Notes under the pieces: generated by a model
What the model was told of the DNA's origin: nothing
The model's database searches: none
Seen by the model: the letters and a program-made list of their open reading frames with translations, nothing else
From: Amphibalanus amphitrite
Taxonomy: Eukaryota; Arthropoda; Thecostraca; Balanomorpha; Balanidae
Length of the DNA: 64,000 nucleotides
Direction of reading: 5' to 3'
NCBI RefSeq assembly: GCF_019059575.1
Contig: NW_024881677.1
Coordinates: forward strand, 558,001-622,000
Position numbers and translations under genes: made by a program
In this document: piece after piece, positions 35,061 through 47,800 of the stretch
How positions within the stretch are numbered: position 1 is the stretch's first letter
Layout: each line of letters starts with the position of its first letter

Positions 35061-38000
35061 CTACTGGTAGGGGTACTGGTAGCCCTGTCCGTACTGGTTG
35101 TAGTTGTACTGGGGCGGGTAGCCGGTCCAGCCGGGCGCCCCCTGCTGCTGGTATCCGCCCGGCGGGTACTGGTACGGCTGCTGCTGCTGCGGGGGCATCT
35201 GGTTGTAGCCCTGGTAGGCAGCCTGCGGCGGAACCGGGGGCGGCTGGGAGAACTGGGGCCCCGGCGCGCCGGGTGCGGCGCCGCGGTAGGGTGTCGGGGC
35301 GGCCTTGGTGGCCCGCGCCGGAGTCTCGGTGATGGTGGGGATGTGGGTGCCGCTGCCGGCGCCCGAGGTCGAGTCCGTGCGCGCCTTCTTGTCCGTCCTG
35401 TCGACGGGATGTCAGAGGTCAGGTCAGAGGTCCTCATATCAGAGGTCAGACATCAGTAAACTGAATCTGGAGTGGTGTAAGTCCAGTGATTTCGACATTT
35501 ATCGTCACGAGCTAAAAGCAACTAACAAGGGTAACTGTAAAGGCCGCCGTCCACTGTGCGGAACGCGTGCGGTCCGTACGGAATTTAACACAGAACCCTA
35601 TGGGCGCATCCGGTCCGTACGGAAATCGTGTGCGCTCCGTCCGGACCGCATCCGAACGGCAATCAGCTGTTGATTTTCCGTCAGCTCTCCGCATGCGTTT
35701 CGGATGCGGTTGCTACGGAGACGGAAGAGTGATGTCCGACGCGTTGAACTTTCCTGCGGAAAACGCATCCGGAACGTCCGGAACAGACGTGGTTTGGGGC
35801 CGTATCGGAGGCAAACATTGTGAATTGTACGAAGAATTGGAACTCGATCATCATGAAGTAAGTAAATATTATTTCCTTAGAATGGCAAGAGTATTCGCTG
35901 CTGGTTACTTGCAATATTTTATTTGGTAAAAAGTGATAGGAAACATTTATTAGCTCTCCGCATCCGGACCGCATCCGGACCGCATCCGGACCGGATGCGG
36001 CGACATTCCGGACGGACTCCGGACGGAATTCCGTCGCAGTGGACGGCGGCCTTAAGTGAATAGCTAAGTGTATACCATTCTTTCGGACGAAAATATGATC
36101 TATCTGATTACGAACCACCATTCGATTCCGTTAGTGACCATTAGACACGCACCCGTTTGAAGAGGTTGAGGCGCTCCGCTTGCCGGAGGGGGTTTTCGCC
36201 TTGGAGGCGGCGGCGGCGGCCTCTTCCTCCTGCTTCTTCTTCTTGGCCTCGGCTTTGACGACCTTCAGCAGGCCGTAGTATTCTTCGTGCGCCTTCTGAA
36301 TGCTGCGGGCCATATCGCCACGGGAGGGGATGGGTCAGAGGAATCGGCGGCGACTTAAGTCAAGGAGGAAACGGTACTTCGCGGCCAGTGACCTGACCCT
36401 GAATGTTCGTGGATCGGACGAGTCAATTACAAAGATAATATCATTATATGTAAAGCACACAAACAAACCACAACATTCCTTTATAAAACTGTCATGACGA
36501 AATGGAACACTCATCGCTCACCTCTCTGCGTCCGTGTCGAACTCCTCCAGAAACTCCATTCGCCGGTGTGTTAGCGTCAGCTTGTCCTTCTGCTCGAACG
36601 GCGCCTCCAGGGCCGTCTGGAACGTCTCCTTGACCAGGGCGACATCCACCGGTCGGCTCTGGAAGGCCACGTCCACCAGCTGCATGTAAAGACGCATGTT
36701 GGTCTGGTCGAGCCGGATGGCCTCCTTCAGAACCTCCAGCGCCTTCTCGCGATTGCCGCGAATCTGGAGAAAAGTGGGTCTAGTTAGCGACTTAATAACA
36801 ATGGATACAATAATATACACATTTCAGTAACTAAATAGTCCACTCTCTTGTCCAACTCATCTCTGAAGGAACGATGGTAGGGAGTCACTTATTCACCTTA
36901 TTCAGGAAGCGGGCGAACTTGACGGCGATGACGACGGCCGTCTCGCGGTGTTCGGTGCTCTTCAGCGCCTCGGCGTACATCCGTTCGGCGGCGTCGAGCT
37001 TTCCGGCGCGCCGGGCCAGGTTGATGCTGCGCAGAGTTACCTCCAGCATCGAGACCTGGGCGCTGATTCTCCGCATCACCTCGGCGGCGGCGTCCAGGTC
37101 ACCTGATAAAGGTGAAAGTAAGAAGGGGTCAACTGACGGGGATCAGGGATCGATATATGCCCAAAGTCCTGTACGTCTTCAACAAATTAGACAGCGGAAT
37201 GCTGAGGGTGAAAACACCACACTATCAGCCTAAGGCAGTTAAGCAGTAGTCAGCAACACCTTACACCTTATATCTCGAAAAGTAAACTATAAGTGTTCGA
37301 AAACTGTTATGTCCACTTCCGTTATAGCCTATCAAGTCATGTTGTATCCGCGGCTGGCATTCTCGCCACATAGCAGTTTCGCTTCAATCCCAAATCAGGG
37401 CACATATAGTAACTCCATTCCCTCACCATCCCACAACCATCCATTCCCCCAACTCCTCAGTCCCATCGTCCCCACCCCGTGGCCCGAACTGACCCTGTTT
37501 CTCCTCGAAGGTGGCCCACATGAGGTGAATGGCCGGCTTGTCGGGCAGGTGGGTCCAGCAGGCGCGCCGGTACACTGAGCGGACCGCGTCCCAGTCGCAC
37601 GGCTCCAGAGACTCCAGGTAGCGCACATACTGACGAAAGGGAGACAGATCCGTCAGGCAGGTCAGAAGGGGAGAGTCCCCAGAGGATTTAAGTGCCTGGT
37701 AACTAGGACGCTAGTAAATTATTCAGTGCGTTCCGTACTTTGGATTGATGAAACTCCACAAATCATTATTTCTTAGAGGTCACCAAGGCACGTCGCGGGT
37801 AGTCGCTAAGGTGAAAGCATCGAAAAAGGCAAAATACTATTGAAGTATGTGCATCACACATGGCAATATGTTACGCAACATACCGGGTGTCCCAAAAGTA
37901 AGGTCATCATTTGTTTTGGCCACACCGCCAAAAATACGCGATGGATAGGAATAAATAGGACATCATATGAAAGAGCATTTTATAAAATTTCATTCTGACA

Positions 38001-41000
38001 TACATATGAGTCAATACATTGGCTCGTAGCCCCACATTTGCTGCTTTTCTGCATGGCTACCATTTCGGGCCGCGTGCACGAATAGACTGCGTTTTACTTC
38101 CTCCACTATTCTGGAGCGATTCTCTGGTGAGATGCCGCTTATGTTTGCTCGGAGGGATCATCCTTTAGTTCTTCCCGGCTCGTTGGGTTGTCCTAAAAGA
38201 CAACCTTTCCGTTGTGTACCCAGAGAATAAAAATATGAAGGTGTAACGTCAGGTGACCGCGGAGGCCTTCAATGGCGTTGCCCTGACTGAAAATTATGCG
38301 ATCTCACATCCACTCTCGGAGACAATGCATGATCTTCAGGACGGTGCAAGCATAGTCTCCATCCTGCTGAAACCACTGCTGGTTGATGGTGTCGGCATAG
38401 CTGCGTTGCGACGAGCGGAAGAACCACTGGGAGGACTCTCGGCCCCCTCTCTTGATTTATTTTCACCCGATTCCCGCTGTCGTCCTCAGGACCTCGAAGC
38501 ACAGGTGGCTAAGTATACATGTCCTGTGCGTACATTATACCTTTTTTTCTGACGTTTTACCGGTTGAGGCGAAACTATGCATGAGTTCAGAGATAGGGCG
38601 AGCTGATAGGGTCTGCTTAGGGCCGAAAACTGGGCGGTATTTACCCTTTGTTTTAATGACGGACCCTCTCTAAGAGTTGAATTTCGACCTTCTCAGTTTT
38701 AAGCCTACTGCTCGGTGTAGTTATGATCAAAAATGGTTTAAGCATGCAAGAAAATAATTTTATGGATGTACCTTGCACGTGTTAAAATTGGAAGTGATTC
38801 GGACTCTTACTTCTCGAGATATTTAAGTTTTAAATCATGACCTTACTTTTGGGACACCCGGTACACCAATGCCGAAAGTCCAGTTACCTTGAGCCAGTAC
38901 TCCTCATAGAGAGCGCAGGAGATCATGCACCTCTCGAACAGCACATGGATGCGGTGCTTGTCGCCCTGCTCGATCTCAAACTCCAGGTAGGCCTTCCAGT
39001 TCTTCAGCTGCACCTTCTCCAGAGGCTTCACGTGGAAGTACGGACGCTTGATCTGTGAGGAAGACGGGAGACATTAAGTCAGGTAATTCCCAGTACGAAA
39101 GACGACAATGTTACTAAAAGATACAGCAATACGAAGCCAGCATGGACGTCGTAAATAAAAACAAATAATCTAGGATTTCAAGCCCTCTGGCTGTGAACGA
39201 ACAGTCGAATCAATAGCTGCCCCAACGAACATTTATCATCAGTGACCAGAGAAACTCCTAGCACAAGCGACACTGATCTGTCCGATATTATGTCTCCTGC
39301 TAAAAATATGGAATCATCAATCAAATGCTCTGAACAATAGGAAAATAAAGCAGTAAAGATAAGTACAGCCTCAACAGCAGGATATGAAATGTGTTACGTA
39401 CCCCCTCCTCGAAGTTCCATCTGAGCGAGACCTGCTTCTCCGTGTCCTTGTGCAGCTGACGCAGTGGCGCCAGAATTTTGGCGCGAAGCTTCACACACTC
39501 CTCGTCTGAGCTCTGAGGCGAGGGACAAAAATGAGACAGTCAGGACTAACACCGAAACAAACAATATCGATAACACAAATCAGCTAATGAAACCGTCGAA
39601 ACAGGGAACAATACCATATGCATAGAATACGTATACTTCACAAAGTGCAGCACATGCCCGGTACCCTGATTACTCAGTGGGTGCTCCCGCAATTCCCTAG
39701 TCTGTCCCCACCAGACCACCCTCGGCCGCCACTCACCAGTCCCGCCGGCTGGGCGGGCACGCCGGGCGGCGGCTCGTCACAGCCGGGCGGCAGCAGGTCC
39801 GTGGAGGCTGCAGGGGGCGCCGCCGCCGGCTCCGAGGCCCGCAGCTCGGCCAGTACGGCGCGGCGCGCCTCCAGAAACTCCTCGACGGTGAGCAGCTCCT
39901 GCGGCGGCGTCTCGCCGACAAACTGCTCCAGGCTGACCGGGGGAGGGAAGTGGTCAAGGAAACACCGAGAAGGCACGCATAGGACCCAACGCGATAATTT
40001 TAAGTACATACAGGGTGTCCAGAAAAAACGGATACTATTATTTTTTGCTGTAATTCCGAAAATAAACACCTTACATTTTAAAATGGCACATGCTTGTATT
40101 CGCCGAAATATGGCAAAACAGACAGCAGCTGCCACATGGCATGTAAACTCTTTGGTTAGTTGCGGCAGCTCCTCAAAGCAGATACTCAATGTGAGCGGCC
40201 TTACGGCGGATCAGCTCCAGCACTAGCACAGTCTGCAGGTGACTGATGGTCATGTTGACCATCTTGGAGGGCAGGCAGACAACTTTCCAACGACGCATTA
40301 CAGTGCTCATGAGTTTTGCCAAATCTTGCACTATAAGCACATGAATTTGGAACAAAATCGGCACGTGCGTTAATGAATGCGACTTAATTTCCGTAGTATC
40401 TTTTTTTTTCTGGACACCCTGTACAACCACTTATTGGGGAATGTGCTGCCGATCAAACCTTGAATACCTACATCAAGATTTGATGACAGAAAGCAAACTA
40501 TTTAAAAAATCGACATGCTAGAGCAGTTGCACGCATGAGTCAATACAAAATCAAACTCATACCTATACCTTTATGAAGTCACCCACATCAAAATGATTGG
40601 CGTAACATCTGAGAGCACCAGTGATAAGCCTTCCATCGTTCGTCACCTACTTTTCAAAGTGCGTCCTGTAGGAGAGAGTCGGCACGGCGATGGCGCGTTT
40701 GTAGACGGCCAGCGCCTTCACCGGCTCCTTGTTGGCTGCCTCCCAGCTGGCGTACTGCTCCCAGAGACGGTCCGACCTGGGGGAGAGGTCAGGTTAGGTC
40801 AGGTCAGGTCGGATGATGTACTATTCCCAGAGGCAGTCTAGCCTGGGGAGAGCATCAGGTCATTGAGGTCAGATCACGAATAGGTAGCTACTGCAGACTA
40901 TTCGACTTAGAAGAGGAAGGGGCGCCAGGTCAGATCAACTAGCTCAAGCAAACAGACCAACTTGTCAAAAATACCATGTCAGGGAATGGCAACTCAGTCT

Positions 41001-43145
41001 CCTCAAATTTCCGTGATAGTCTCAGAACGATCTGAAGAGAACGTACAGGCTGGTACATATTTGACGATTTCGCCTGAATTCCGTGATATGCAAATGTGCG
41101 GTGACTCAGCTGAACTCTGGGTGTTCTCACCTTAACTTCGTGTGTACTCACCGTAACTCTGTGTGTCCTCACCTGAACTCTGTGCCGCAGGCGGCCACGG
41201 CCCGCTCGAAGCCGGCGCGCACCACCTCCGGTTTGTCTTCATACACTGACCGCAGGTGGTGCAGGTAGTGGAGCCACAGGTCGACGCTGAGAGGCACCGC
41301 CGCCAGGCCGGCCTCAAACACCTGAGGGGCGTCAGGGACCGGGGTCAGTTCCCACACATATCTCAGAGCCTGAGCGCAGCGATCTGTAGCCTGGTAGCGC
41401 GACGAGTCCGCTCCGGGCATAAGGCAGCTTATGTGCGGTAAAAAAGCCCAACATCCAGCAAGAAGGGGCTCTAGAAAGAAACCTACCACTAAATCAATTG
41501 AGTGCGAGGTACTTACTGTCATTCTCTCAACATTCTCTTAAGAATCTTAGCCCAGGGACAGTCTTCCCCCTCACCTCATTACAGAGTTCGATCGTGCCTC
41601 GTTTCTTCTCCAGGTCGCTGTACTTCTTCCAGTAGCCGTAGCAGTAGGGGTACCGCGCCAGGAACGCCTTCAGCACGCTGCGAATGTCCTCCATGAAGCA
41701 CTGCGAACACGCACCTCAGCAGTCAGTGCCACACACTGGCCGCCCATGCCGGTCAAAGCAGCGGCGCCGCGCGCGTGGCGCAGCGTCCAGTGGGGCGAGG
41801 GTGACGGAGAAACGTGGATGACGGCTCATTCGAGAAAATGTGATGAATACCAGAATGAATTTATCTCAGAAATTCAGAGGTGTTCGACAAAACAACATCA
41901 CCTGATTCCTGGTGGTTTTTGGCTTACGGAAGCTGCGACTACTACGCTTCTTTGTCGTCCATACTGAATCTGTTTGAGAAAGGAGTGGGTTAAACACACA
42001 GACACATCACTGTCTATCACCCGAAAAGTAATAAATCCAGCATCTGAAAATGAAACAAAGGAGGAAAGCAGCATGTTGAACAGAATGGAGGACACACCTT
42101 TTCGCCGAGAAGACGTCCCCTCCCGTCTCCGGGCACGTACCTGGTTCTCCGCGTACTGAATGAGCAGCGTCCAGGCTGTGAAGTCCGCTGGGTTCTGCTT
42201 CACTGGCTTCCACAGCTTCTCCAGCTCAGTCAGCTCCGGCTCCGGCGTCTTGGCCTTATTGCTGAACTCCCGAATAGGCTCCGCGCCCGGCGGGAGCTTC
42301 CGCGCTGACGACTTGTTATCAGATGCTGCAGCAGTCTTGGTGGGCTTAGCATCAGTCTTTGAAGCTGCAGTGGTGATTTTCGAGGCTGTTTTAGGCTTCG
42401 TATCTGCTGTTTGCTTGGATGCTGGCTTAGCGACTTGTCCTGGTGATTTTGTAGTGGGTTTCAATTCAGTTTTAGCTTTTTCAGAGACAGATTCTATCTG
42501 AGCATCCTCTTTAGTTGCAGAATCTGATGCAGAACTTTCTTTGGCAGAGTGCTCAGGTTCTGGGCTTTCTTTGGATTTGGAGCTGGCAGCCTCACCGGGA
42601 GACTCAGCTGGTGCCGTCTCCCCTGAAGGCATTTTCAATTTCTCTGGGGCAGAGTTTTCTTCAGTCTTGGCTGTAGGTGCTTCCTCAGCACCAACTGTTT
42701 CATCAGCAGCAGGAGCTTCAGCAGCAGCAGGAGCTTCAGCAGCAGCAGGAGCTTCAGCAGCAGCAGGAGCTTCAGCAGCAGCAGGAGCTTCAGCAGCAGC
42801 AGGTGCATTATCAGTGACCGGTGCTTCATCGTCCATTGGTGCTGCTTCTGCATCCACAGGCACTTCTTCAGCCACCTTGGTCTCTTCTGCAGCTGCCACT
42901 TCATCTGAGGTGGCCCCTGCATCACCAGCTGCACCTGTCACCCCTTCAGACACCTCCATCGGCTCTGCAGGTTCTACAGTGCCATCTGTCTCTGGTGCGG
43001 CATCTCCATTTGTGGAGGGAGCCTCTGTCACAGCAGCCTCCTTCACCTTCTCCGCAGGTGACGGGTTGGACCCCTCCGGTTGGTCCAGAATGTCAGCAAA
43101 GGAGACATCCTCAGCAGTTGGCTGCTCTGGTGCCTCTGAGCTCAT
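35061..43145 (-). CDS. PRPF39: Pre-mRNA-processing factor 39 (U1 snRNP-associated HAT-repeat protein)
   Basis: Coding exons in transcript order: 43145-42141, 41700-41575, 41321-41173, 40776-40651, 39932-39737, 39512-39402, 39052-38888, 37629-37494, 37102-36897, 36763-36522, 36302-36153, 35397-35061. They sum to 983 codons including TAG, giving 982 aa. The product is a nuclear splicing factor that helps U1 snRNP recognise 5' splice sites. HAT-repeat landmarks match the family: [75 protein letters not shown]. The N-terminal ~270 residues are a low-complexity Ala/Glu/Pro/Lys extension with six AEAPAA units. The C-terminus is Gln/Tyr/Gly/Pro-rich, as in many splicing factors. The chosen Met (MSSEAPEQ) lies 18 bases inside an exon with a good acceptor at 43163, implying a 5' UTR exon upstream. 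A candidate poly(A) signal lies at 34680-34675. The protein is longer than the human one, mainly at the N-terminus. Confidence 0.93.
35541..36052. mobile_element. PIF/Harbinger-type MITE in the last PRPF39 intron
   Basis: The inverted ends AGGCCGCCGTCCACTG and CAGTGGACGGCGGCCT are flanked by TAA on both sides (35538-35540 and 36053-36055). A three-base TWA duplication is typical of PIF/Harbinger. The subterminal regions are rich in CCGGACGGA and GCATCCGGACC repeats. The length is 512 bp and no transposase is seen. Confidence 0.7.
37883..38871 (-). mobile_element. Decayed mariner-like transposon filling a PRPF39 intron
   Basis: The TA-flanked inverted repeats are CCGGGTGTCCCAAAAGTAAG and the exact reverse complement ending at 38871. 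The - strand has transposase remnants with stops and frameshifts: [20 protein letters not shown] (second catalytic Asp context), then [10 protein letters not shown]. These match the mariner-type QDGA and RSPDLTPLDF motifs. It fills most of the intron between exons 38888-39052 and 37494-37629, ending 17 bp from an exon. Confidence 0.78.
40011..40421. mobile_element. Mariner-type MITE in a PRPF39 intron
   Basis: It is TA-flanked (40009-40010 and 40422-40423), with ends CAGGGTGTCCAGAAAAAA and TTTTTTTCTGGACACCCTG. The length is 411 bp, and no transposase is present. The termini resemble those of the mariner elements at 21004 and 37883. Confidence 0.75.
42705..42812 (-). repeat. 18-bp coding minisatellite in PRPF39 exon 1
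   Basis: The unit GCTTCAGCAGCAGCAGGA is repeated about five to six times. It encodes alternating AEAPAA in the PRPF39 N-terminal extension. Being a multiple of three, copy-number change would not shift the frame. Confidence 0.85.
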
Positions 43146-44043
43146 CTCAGGATTGTCTGATTCTGAAACAGATACAACAAATTGGACTAAAGTAAATACA
43201 TTAAGCAGTAACAATTTAGTTACCAATACTGGTCTGAGGACTGAGAAGATTGCTTATGATGAAAATAAATGACACCTGATAATAAATGTAGAGACAGAAA
43301 AGAGGGGATTCATAGAAAAAATCACAATACTGGCAGGATAATCAAACATGGTTCAACTAACAAAAGTTTAGCCTGAAAATCCCATTCCAAGTTACCGATT
43401 ACCCGAACCAACACCAACACCTTGCAAATTAGGCCACACAGAAAATCAAAATAACGTGCTGCTGTGAACTCTTAAACCATTTGTCAAGCGCAAGCTGTGG
43501 TCGGAGAGGTTGACGCAGCCTAACGTTATCATTGTAGTTAGTTGTAGCTCATTGTAGTCACCAAGTAAGTGTTTGCTTTTTTAAGCATTTTAAAAAAGGA
43601 AAATAATATTCAAATTTGGACCCTACTGCCCTTGAATGGGGAATCATTCGCCCCGGATCTCAATGTTCCAGCACATCCAACTCTGACAACAAATGGTGAC
43701 AGTGATTGTCTCACCTTATGCACCTGAAAGTTAAATATTATATTGAAACAATCGCTCAGAAAACCATAAATTGAAATGCATAAAAATCAATATATCGACA
43801 ATCGCAACAACTCACGCCGTCCGCCGGAATCGTCAAATACGGCTCATGTATGCCGCACTTTAGTCAGTGCTACCAAATTTACTACTACACACGTCGTACA
43901 TTTCACACAAAAACCCTACTCCGGCCTGCGACACGGGTTTCTTGCAAAATATAATCAAAGCCTGTGTGATCGATGATCCATGGCATGCAACCAGAAAACG
44001 TTTCCTCGTTTATCCATCGTCACTGGCGATCGTGTAAGAATGA

Positions 44044-44087
44044 TTCATATGCTATTGCAACTTTGCAAAGTTGCAATAGCATATGAA
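44044..44087. repeat. 44-bp perfect palindrome
   Basis: The arms TTCATATGCTATTGCAACTTTG and their exact complement meet at 44065/44066 without a spacer. It lies between EndoG (3' end) and PRPF39 (5' end). Confidence 0.9.
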
Positions 44088-44260
44088 GACAAGAAGACGG
44101 AAAGCTGAGGATCGATAACAACCCTATCCAAGGCACGTCTCAGTGAACCCGATGACATTCCTACGGCCAGCGGGGTAGCCAATGAACATCATGGATGTAA
44201 CGAGTGAATCTAAATCTATCCTGTAGCCTGTGCACTATAAAGCAACAATGAGCATTTTTT

Positions 44261-44266
44261 TTTATT
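44261..44266 (-). promoter_or_regulatory. Candidate poly(A) signal for EndoG
   Basis: AATAAA on the - strand lies about 575 bp after the EndoG stop and before the upstream region of PRPF39. Confidence 0.4.
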
Positions 44267-44840
44267 GTCAATTACGTCATCATGTCATATGTCACTAAAC
44301 ATCAACGGTTGACCACGCAAGTCAAAGCGTAGCGTACATACTACATAGCGCCTTGGGTCATACTCAGTATGGATCCATTCCGACAGGTTCTCCGCCTGGA
44401 CAGGTTCGATGTTCATAAAACGTTCCAACTATACCATTCCGCTTCATTTCGGAGGAAGGAATCCACAACAAAAAACAAACCATTGCAGTTATTGCTCCAC
44501 AATGCGGCAAATAGGCACTCTCAATTCCAATTCCTCGTCGGATGCCTAAACGCTCCCTGGCGATTGCAGGAACCATCCCATCCCACAACAACAAACAACG
44601 CCCAAAAACTGGCACGCTCCTCCTCCAGTCAAATGCCACGTAACAACATGGTTGACCAGCCGCCCCAACATCCCAAACAACTATGCCATTGTCAAACAGC
44701 CAACAGCCAACAGCCTGTGGCAAGACTAGTTTTGGCAGTTCATGAACTTTGCCCTTTCGAAACGTTCACGTTTCACGGCAAAACGGTTGTCACATGTTTG
44801 AAAAGCATCGGTTTCCTTCATTATACTAGTTCCGTTGAGA

Positions 44841-47800
44841 TCAAAGCCAGGTAGTTTTCCGTCCGTTGACACGTTTCAGCCGGCTTCGGTCCATTCTGTC
44901 GAAGAACAGAAGGCCTGCCGCTCGCTCGATGACATCCGGGGGTACCTGCGATATAGAGAAGATCGGGATCAGTTCAAACTACTGAATGCAGCGTAGTCGA
45001 TCACGTGAGTAATCTCAAGGGAGAAATTAGATACCCTGTTTCCACGGAGAGTTGCATGTTCACAAGAAAGTATTCTTTCCATTTGTGAGAGCAGTCAAAG
45101 CACAACGGTCTGGTTTCGGAAACATATACCACACCTCACTTCAACCTCACCCATACCTTTTTAATAACACAACACAGCACAACACAAAGAGAGTCATTCA
45201 GGACATAGACAGTCATAGAGAACATCCTCTAAGCCCCTTCACAGTCTTTCCTACGACATCCCGCCGCATTTCTCTCACCAGGAAGTTGGCGATGGGCGTC
45301 TCGTTGGGGATGGCCTGGTTGGGCATCACGTAGGCCTCCATCTCCAGGTGCCCGGCCGGCGACTCGGCCACCACCACCTTGTAGAAGTGGGTCGGCACGG
45401 CCACCTGGTTACGGCCGATCACCTCGTAGCTCACGCGCTGACGACCGTCCGCCTCGCGCCTGAGGGTCGATGACAGGGGTGTAACGTAAACGAACACGAA
45501 CGAAGCACCGATAAGCAATGTGTACGATTGGAGCATATCAAAACTACAGTGGCAATGTGGAACTACCCAGTACCCAATGTGTAACAGAAAGCGAAATACG
45601 TTTAAGTGCATGAGGGAATGCATGCCTTTAATATACACCCAATTACAGTGCAAGCCACATGCAAAATTTCAAAATAAAAGAAACTTAACAAAGTGCAGAG
45701 CAGTACGAAGCTATGTAAAATTTCAATCGAGGACAAATTAGGTTAAACACAGCGAGAAGTATCGAGCTCCCCCCCCCCTGGTACGCACCTGGGCAGATAC
45801 AGTGGTCCCGTGCACACGTATACGTTCGGGAACACCTTGCACAGTTTTCGCACGTGCATCTCCAGGTCGTTCCATTTGTCGCGGTTGAAGCCATTACCCA
45901 CCTATGTGAATATAAGACGCATCGATATTTAAAGTAATATCTTAGGGCGTAACAGCGCCAAACAAGTTGACGGGTCACGGTATCGAAATAGATAAAATAT
46001 AAAATAGCAAAGCCAGATTTCTTACAAAAAAGTACATGCAAATGAGGAAAATAAGCACCAATAATCGCATTCAATGAATCGTAGCGGACTCTGACGTAGT
46101 CCATCAAACTGATAACAAATGATAACAAAGCTACAACCCTTACACGTCTTCCACTCCAAGTTAATTCGTCAGTAACACTATTCCAGTTTGCGGCGCTTCG
46201 TTCGTCAGAGATGCTGACCTGTGGCGCCATGATGGAGGAGGAACGTCTTCTGCTGGCACACTGACCTGCGGCGCCATGTTGGACAGCAGGAACGTCTCCT
46301 GCTGGTGCTGCTGGCACACCTACCTGCGGCGCCATGTTGGACAGCAGGAACGTCTCCTGCTGGTGCTCCTGGCACACCTACCTGCGGCGCCATGTTGGAC
46401 AGCAGGAACGTCTCCTGCTGGTGCTCCTGGCACACTGACCTGCGGCGCCATGTTGGACAACAGGAACGTCTCCTGCTGGTGCTCCTGGCACCTCCGGTGG
46501 TTGGCCGCCGCCGCCATGTGACCCCGGTCGTACCCGCTGCCCTTGTAGTCACTGTTCTCCGCCCTGAAGAGAGCAACGAAACGGTGGAACGAGTTATTAA
46601 TTGTATGTACACGTGGTACACTCACATCAACCGAGACGTGTCGTTACTATCTGTGTAGCTGAATGTGTGCTGAATGTCACGTCATTGAATTCACATTAAC
46701 CCGCGCCCTGCTGGGGGGGGGGGGGGGGTGTTTGAACACCCCCCTTGTGGTTGCGCCGCCGTTTTTGGTACACCTTATCATACATTAATTCTACACATGT
46801 TGTGAAAATTTCAGACCAAGGTCATTCAAGGTCAGGTCACCAGGTCACTTGAAGTGACCTCACCTCATAAAAAGTTTCAATGTCTGTCATAGCTACACCG
46901 AGTGACCGATCGCTTTGAAACTTTCAGCGATTGCTAAGAGCAATAGCACGTACAAAATGTATATCTCAGAATTTTGATATCGATGACCTAAGGTCAGGTC
47001 AATTTTGCGACCTCCCCATTATAAGTCAATGGGAGAAAATTGAAATGCGCCTCTTTTGGACGAAAGACATTATAAACACTCCCAAACACTGAATTACAAG
47101 TGGTTAAGACACACTGAACATGAAAATGGTGTCCGTGACCCCTGTTTATGCCCTGAGGTCATCTTAGGTCACGAATGGTATCTAACAGTTTTTTGCAAAT
47201 AACTTTTGATTGAGGCATGCTAGAGCGATGAAAACGCATTAGATGTGTTCAGCTCGACGATACGGATCGACTGATATGCAACATGACCCTTTCAGGTCAG
47301 GTCATGACCTTGACCTGAGGTCAAATTTTCAAGTTGACCTTTCAAGGTCAAGTTATAGTTCATTCGATGTGTCTTGACGAGAGGAACACGATGCCGGTAA
47401 AAGTAAGCTCGTGCAAGGCTTGGGTCAAAAGTTATTGCAGAAAAACTGTTTCCGAAAAAATCGGCTATTTTTGCAGTTTTTGCCCCCTGCAGGCAAAACC
47501 GTTGACGTTAGGTCAAATCTGAGAGAATAACTCAGAAAGGGCGTTAATAGGGCTATCGAATGCGCTTTTCCGCGGCGCTGTAGCTCTATTGGTTCCCGAG
47601 TTATGCGTTGGCATCTTGGAAATTGTCGACATTCGACCTGGAAATCGGCGAAATTTTGCCTTCAATGACCTCTGGTGACCTGACCTTTGACCTGACCAAA
47701 AAATTGACTTAAGTGATTTCGTCATTATTTTTGATGCTCTTTCGAACGCCGCCTTCCGCGTATCGCTACGTGGCCCAGGAGCCGAGTTAGGGGGGGGGGG

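Larger units (their letters stand above)
43163..44840. other. Region between PRPF39 and EndoG
   Basis: It should hold the PRPF39 5' UTR exon and promoter and the EndoG 3' UTR. It also has the 44-bp palindrome at 44044. An open frame at 44369-44854 (+) and one on the other strand have no recognised family and may be decayed repeat. Confidence 0.5.

Noticed and set aside
39674-40189. Single long frame on the - strand over a PRPF39 exon
   Set aside because: It joins the MITE at 40011 and intron to exon 39932-39737. Homology and phases show the exon stops at the acceptor at 39933.
40787-40815. AGGTCA repeats near PRPF39 exon 40651-40776 as a fourth TTAA element
   Set aside because: The words are present, but no TTAA ends or inverted repeats surround them.
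41898-43226. Longer PRPF39-strand frame with a hydrophobic start upstream of MSSEAPEQ
   Set aside because: The extra residues come from translating the intron and its acceptor at 43163. The 3' extension also runs through the donor at 42140. It is not a signal peptide.
44364-44854. Possible genes on both strands (161 and 119 codons)
   Set aside because: No recognisable domain, no splice logic, and a location inside the expected EndoG 3' region. It may be decayed repeat.
46205-46625. Separate repetitive protein genes in three frames
   Set aside because: They are frames through the 58-bp tandem array at the EndoG donor. Only exon 46563-46440 fits the EndoG protein.
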